Positions 59,673 to 64,000 of a stretch of DNA of 64,000 nucleotides are shown one piece after another (the first letter of the stretch is position 1; each line of letters starts with the position of its first letter). The notes beneath the pieces were generated by a model. It was given only the letters and a program-made list of their open reading frames with translations. It made no database searches and was not told the origin of the DNA. Source of the stretch: Chloroflexota bacterium (GTDB taxonomy: Bacteria > Chloroflexota > UBA11872 > VXOZ01); NCBI GenBank assembly GCA_012270555.1, contig JAAXIC010000030.1, forward strand, positions 127,103-191,102, in the 5' to 3' direction. The translations under genes were made by a program, and so were the position numbers.

Positions 59673-59791
59673 AATGTGTTTCTCCTCTTCACAATGACAG
59701 GGTTGAATCCCTGTACACAAGGGTTAGAAATCGCCAAAATCAGCCATTGCTCCCGTTATGTCCGCAAGAATGTAGCAGACAAACAGCCCAC

Positions 59792-60166
59792 CTAGCGAGG
59801 CACCAACTCCAATGCAGCCAAGACACCGATCACGACAATCGCTACCGCGTACAGATGCAATCGCATTCGCAGTTCCTGCTCGCGCAGATCGGCCTTGGTC
59901 GTACGCTCATCCACGGCATTTTCTAGTGCCTTCAGGTCGGAGCGCACTGCATCTATGTCCGCTTTCACGACTGTTACATCCGCTTTCACGACCGTTATAT
60001 CCGCTTTCACAGCGGCTATTTCCGATTTAATGGCAGATATGTCCGCTTTGGTAGCAAGTGCATCATGAGATTCACCCATGGCGTCAATCATGGCTTCAGC
60101 TTTCGTCTCACTGAAGCCTGCGCCGATGAGCGTCTTTATTGCCTTGTGGGTGTCAAACACTGCCAT
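59792..60166 (-). CDS. DUF1640/CCDC90-like coiled-coil membrane protein
   Basis: FDTHKAIKTLIGAGFSETKAEAMIDAM...heptad-like KADITVVKADVTVVKADIDAV...C-terminal TM LYAVAIVVIGVLAAL. Confidence 0.75.
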   Translation of the reverse strand: MAVFDTHKAIKTLIGAGFSETKAEAMIDAMGESHDALATKADISAIKSEIAAVKADITVVKADVTVVKADIDAVRSDLKALENAVDERTTKADLREQELRMRLHLYAVAIVVIGVLAALELVPR

Positions 60167-60227
60167 GCTTTTGTCCCTTCCGCCTATTGGCGGGATCCAA
60201 AGCAGTGCGTTATCCGAGGGAACGCTA

Positions 60228-61415
60228 CTACAAAATCCCGCTCAACGTCTTTTCAATCCGCGCCAGGCCCTCATCCGCTTCCGCATCGGTCAGGGTCAAC
60301 GCCGGAGCCATGCGAATGCTGGGCGGCGCCACGCGATTCACGATGAGGCCGCACTCCAAGGCGTGGGCGAGAAACTTCTCTGCCCGCTCTTCACCCAAGT
60401 CGAACGCCAGAAGAAGACCCTTACCGCGAATGTCTGTGATGGCGTTGCCGTGGCGGGCGCTGATGTCGGCCAGTCCCGCCTTGAGGCGTTCCCCTTGCTG
60501 TGTCGCATTCTTCCACAACTCGTTCTCGATGACATGCCGCACCACGGCCGCCGCGCCAGCGCAGATGAAGGGATTGCCGCCAAACGTGGAACCATGATCG
60601 CCGGGCACAAAGACCGCGGCACGCTCATTGACCATACACGCGCCAATCGGCAGCCCGCCGCCCAACGCCTTGGCCAAGGCCATCACGTCCGGCTGAATGC
60701 CGTAGTGCTCATAGGCGAACATGCGACCCGTGCGGCCAATGCCGGTCTGCACTTCGTCAAGAGCTAGCAGCAAGTCGTTTTCGTCGCACAGCGCGCGCAG
60801 GCCTTGCACGTAATCCTGGCCCGCCTCGTACACGCCGCCTTCACCCTGAATGAGCTCCACCAAGATACCGGCCGTCTTCGGACCCACCGCTGCCTGTGCT
60901 GCCGCGAGATCGTTGAACGGCACGCGCACGAAGCCTTCGGGCATGGGCACAAAGTCTTCCTGGTAGTGTGGATTCGCTGTCGCCGCCACAGACGCTATCG
61001 TGCGCCCGTGAAAGGCGTTGGTCATTACGATGATCTCGTAGGCTCCATTGCGGTTGAGCTTGCCGTACTTTCTGACAATCTTGATGGTTGTTTCCAGCGC
61101 CTCCGAGCCGCTATTCACAAAGAAGACGCGATCCAGCGCGGAATTCTCTACCAGCAACTCCGCCAACTCATACTGCCGCGGCACGTGAAAGAGCGAGGAG
61201 GTATGGAGCAAGGTGGTTGCTTGTTGCGCAATCGCTTTGACTTGTACCGGATGGGCGTGCCCCAACACGTTCACGGCAATGCCCTGCAAGAAGTCGAGGT
61301 AACGCCTGCCACGATCGTCCCACACCCAGGAGCCATCGCCGGACACCAACGTAACCGGCAGGCGGTTGAATGTGTTCATGTAATACTGCTTCTCTTTGGC
61401 AGGCCAGTCGGTCAT
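60228..61415 (-). CDS. argD: Acetylornithine aminotransferase
   Basis: YLDFLQGIAVNVLGHAHPVQVKAI, FVNSGSEALETTIKIVRKY, LALDEVQTGIGRTGRMFAYEHYGIQPDVMALAKALGGGLPIGACM; start at 61415. Confidence 0.94.
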   Translation of the reverse strand: MTDWPAKEKQYYMNTFNRLPVTLVSGDGSWVWDDRGRRYLDFLQGIAVNVLGHAHPVQVKAIAQQATTLLHTSSLFHVPRQYELAELLVENSALDRVFFVNSGSEALETTIKIVRKYGKLNRNGAYEIIVMTNAFHGRTIASVAATANPHYQEDFVPMPEGFVRVPFNDLAAAQAAVGPKTAGILVELIQGEGGVYEAGQDYVQGLRALCDENDLLLALDEVQTGIGRTGRMFAYEHYGIQPDVMALAKALGGGLPIGACMVNERAAVFVPGDHGSTFGGNPFICAGAAAVVRHVIENELWKNATQQGERLKAGLADISARHGNAITDIRGKGLLLAFDLGEERAEKFLAHALECGLIVNRVAPPSIRMAPALTLTDAEADEGLARIEKTLSGIL

Positions 61416-61615
61416 GCTCTTCCCTTCCTTCCTGCGATACCGAAAAAATGCACACAGCCTAGTATAACGCAGAATGATGCCGTTTTGAACCGCTCTCCTG
61501 CAGCACACTGGCTACCAAACTTACGTATGGAAGCCCGATAGACAGTGCCCAACAAAACCGCTACACTAGCGCGCAGCAGTTAGTTCTTCCCTTCCTGTCA
61601 AGGAGTTCTCACCCA

Positions 61616-62476
61616 ATGAAATTCATTATGTTCTCCAAGCACCTCGAGCATCTCAGCTACGAGGAGTTGGCGGATACGATTGCCGGCATTGGCTTGGACG
61701 GCGTCGATCTGACCGTGCGCAGCCCCGGCCACGTGCTGCCCGAGAACGTCAAGACCGATCTCCCCAAAGCCGCTAAAGCCATCCGCGATCGCGGCTTGGA
61801 AGTCGGCTGGATTACGACGAACATCTTCAGCGCCGACGCGCCCCATGCTGAGGACATCCTGGCGACTGCCAGCGACCTGGGCATCACGCAATTTAAGCTT
61901 GGCTACCACAAGTACGACGGCTTCGGCAATCTGAAGCGCCAGCTTGCCGAAACCCATGAAGCGGTGCGCAGTATCGAGCGCCTCTGCCACAAGTACGACG
62001 TGCGAGGCGGCATGCACATCCACTCCGGGCCTTACATGTCCGCAGTAGCGACGATTGTTGGCCCGCTCATCGAGGACTTCGACCCGCAGGCCATCGGCGT
62101 CTACGCCGACTTTGGACACATGGGCGTCGAGGGCAGCTTTGGCGGCTGGATTCAGGGACTCGATCTGGTCTCCGATAGGCTGGTCATGCTCGCGCTGAAG
62201 AATATGGGCCAGTTCTGGGAAGCTGACGCCAAGACCGGCGATTACAAGTGGCACCGGAAGCTCGTGCCCCTCGAACGCGGCTTCACACCGTATCCGGAAG
62301 CCTTCGGCTACCTGAAGCAGATCGGCTACGATGGCTACGCCTCATTCCACAGCGAATACCAAGGCGCCGCCACCTGGAAGCACCTAGAGCACGATGAACT
62401 GATCGAACAGACGAAGGCAGACTTCGCGTATGTCGAGGGAATTTGCGCGGACTTGGGCATCCCGCACGGCGCATAA
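61616..62476 (+). CDS. Sugar phosphate isomerase/epimerase (xylose isomerase-like TIM barrel)
   Basis: FSKHLEHLSYEELADTIAGIGLDGVDLTVRSPGHVLPENVKTDLPKAAKAI; EAFGYLKQIGYDGYASFHSEY. Confidence 0.88.
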   Translation: MKFIMFSKHLEHLSYEELADTIAGIGLDGVDLTVRSPGHVLPENVKTDLPKAAKAIRDRGLEVGWITTNIFSADAPHAEDILATASDLGITQFKLGYHKYDGFGNLKRQLAETHEAVRSIERLCHKYDVRGGMHIHSGPYMSAVATIVGPLIEDFDPQAIGVYADFGHMGVEGSFGGWIQGLDLVSDRLVMLALKNMGQFWEADAKTGDYKWHRKLVPLERGFTPYPEAFGYLKQIGYDGYASFHSEYQGAATWKHLEHDELIEQTKADFAYVEGICADLGIPHGA

Positions 62477-62558
62477 CTGTCACAGTGCGTGGCGCCGGCT
62501 CGCGTGACCGATTGCAAACGTAGCGTAAGGGACTGTACAGCAGGAAACCAAACGAGGG

Positions 62559-63896
62559 ATGAGCATGTCAGCACTACCCGCAATTCTCGGCGGCGAGCCC
62601 GCCGTCACGCTGGACCATGGCTACTACACACAGTGGCCGATCTATACCGAGGAAGAGGTAGACGTAGTTTCGGACCTCATCCGCAACCATGCCCTCGCCA
62701 GCCAATTCGGTGGGCCGGGACCGATCACGGAATTGGAGCAGCGGGTGGCGGAAACGTGGGGCGTCAAGCATGCCTTGGCCCACTCATCTGGCACAGCGTC
62801 GTTACGCGCGGCGCTCTTTGGCGTGGGCGTTGGGAATGGTGATGAGGTAATATCGCAATCGGCCATCCATCCCTTCAACTGCCTGCCCATCATTGGCACT
62901 GGGGCCGTGCCGATCTTTGCCGACATCGATCCGGTCACGCTCACCCTCGACCCGGAGGACGTGGAGCGCAAGATCACGCCGCGGACGAAAGCCATCATGG
63001 TGGTGCACTGGCCCGGCTGTCCCGCGGACATGGACGCTATCATGGACATCGCAGCGCGTCACGGTTTGCGTGTTGTGGAAGACAACTGCATTTCCCAAGG
63101 GGCGACTCACCGCGGCCGCATGTGCGGTAGCATCGGCGACGCCGCCGCCATCAGCTTTCAACACGGCAAGAGCACGTCGGCCGGCGAGGGCGGTGTCTTC
63201 ATGACCAACGACACGGAGGTCTACCAACGCGCCGCGTGCCTGGGACATTACGAGCGTCTACGCGAATTGCCGAATCCAAAGTGGCGCGCGATGACCGGCT
63301 TCAGCTTTGGCGAAAAATACCGCATGGCGACCCTATCGGCGGCAATTGGCAGCGTCCAGATGAAGTATTGGAAACAGCGCCTCGACGTACGGCACGCGAA
63401 CACGGACAAGCTAGGGGAAGCAGTTGCAAGAATTGATGGCTTCTCCGCGCCGGACTACCCGGACTACTTCCCTTCGCCCTACCAGAGCGGTCGCTTCATG
63501 TTCGATCCCGACCGACTCGGCGGCATTTCCCGCGAGCGGCTGCTTGAGGTACTGCAAGCCGAGGGCGCGCAGGTCTCTTCACCCGCCCAGAAAGCCACGC
63601 TCACGCCCCACGCCGGTGGACTTACCCACATGCTCCACAAGCATCCGGTCTTCCAGGGCAACGAACATGGGACGGGAGATGTTCTCTGGGAAGTCCTAGG
63701 GCCGAATGTCACGAAGATCGACTATAGCAGCGTCACGCTCCCCGTCACGGAAGACCCCGAAATACCCTACAATTCAATCCGCGTGCCCAGCTTCACCCGT
63801 CCGGCGGATGAACTGATCGACCAGTACGTCGCCGCTTTCGCCAAAATCGCCACCAATGCCGAGAAGCTAAGCGGTGCGCTGGCGGAGACCCGCTAG
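62559..63896 (+). CDS. DegT/DnrJ/EryC1/StrS-family aminotransferase
   Basis: FGGPGPITELEQRVAETWGVKHALAHSSGTASLRAALFGVGVGNGDEVI, VVEDNCISQGATHRGRMCGSIGDAAAISFQHGKSTSAGEGGVF. Confidence 0.94.
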   Translation: MSMSALPAILGGEPAVTLDHGYYTQWPIYTEEEVDVVSDLIRNHALASQFGGPGPITELEQRVAETWGVKHALAHSSGTASLRAALFGVGVGNGDEVISQSAIHPFNCLPIIGTGAVPIFADIDPVTLTLDPEDVERKITPRTKAIMVVHWPGCPADMDAIMDIAARHGLRVVEDNCISQGATHRGRMCGSIGDAAAISFQHGKSTSAGEGGVFMTNDTEVYQRAACLGHYERLRELPNPKWRAMTGFSFGEKYRMATLSAAIGSVQMKYWKQRLDVRHANTDKLGEAVARIDGFSAPDYPDYFPSPYQSGRFMFDPDRLGGISRERLLEVLQAEGAQVSSPAQKATLTPHAGGLTHMLHKHPVFQGNEHGTGDVLWEVLGPNVTKIDYSSVTLPVTEDPEIPYNSIRVPSFTRPADELIDQYVAAFAKIATNAEKLSGALAETR

Positions 63897-64000
63897 GACA
63901 AACTGCTGTCTGAACCAGATTGTGGACAGAAGGTAGTAGCGCGGGGGCTTGTCCCCAATGTTGTCGCATTAACATTCTTGGCAAGGAACATGGCACTCTC

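Overview
64 kb of high-GC bacterial chromosome. Gene content (ino1/PgsA-like/PimA-like lipid cluster, NHLM-type exporter, hydantoinase genes) would fit Chloroflexota, but taxonomy is inference only. Housekeeping blocks: tpiA and a cysteine desulfurase; an S-adenosylmethionine cycle cluster (MTA phosphorylase, PfkB kinase, ahcY, metK); an inositol-phospholipid cluster; a glycosyltransferase/ribokinase/ADP-heptose block; ndk; an arginine block (argH, argG, argD); and tRNA-Asn(GTT). Accessory regions: two small toxin-antitoxin modules followed by an HsdS-like relic (5.5-7.2 kb); a RusA-like nuclease plus nuclease-fold/HEPN-like fusion in a lower-GC patch (26.6-28.1 kb); a catabolic block with a Cys-less sulfatase-like protein, hyuB/hyuA, FAD oxidoreductase, orphan solute-binding protein and C45 hydrolase (33-46 kb); and a complete peptide-export locus (46.9-53.6 kb). 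The export locus has two NHLM-type ABC transporters (one with a C39 peptidase), an HlyD-like adaptor, and an unlisted 65-aa double-glycine precursor peptide followed by a strong hairpin terminator. It has no recognisable modification enzyme and is the best candidate for an undescribed system. All calls come from reading the sequence and translations; no searches were run.
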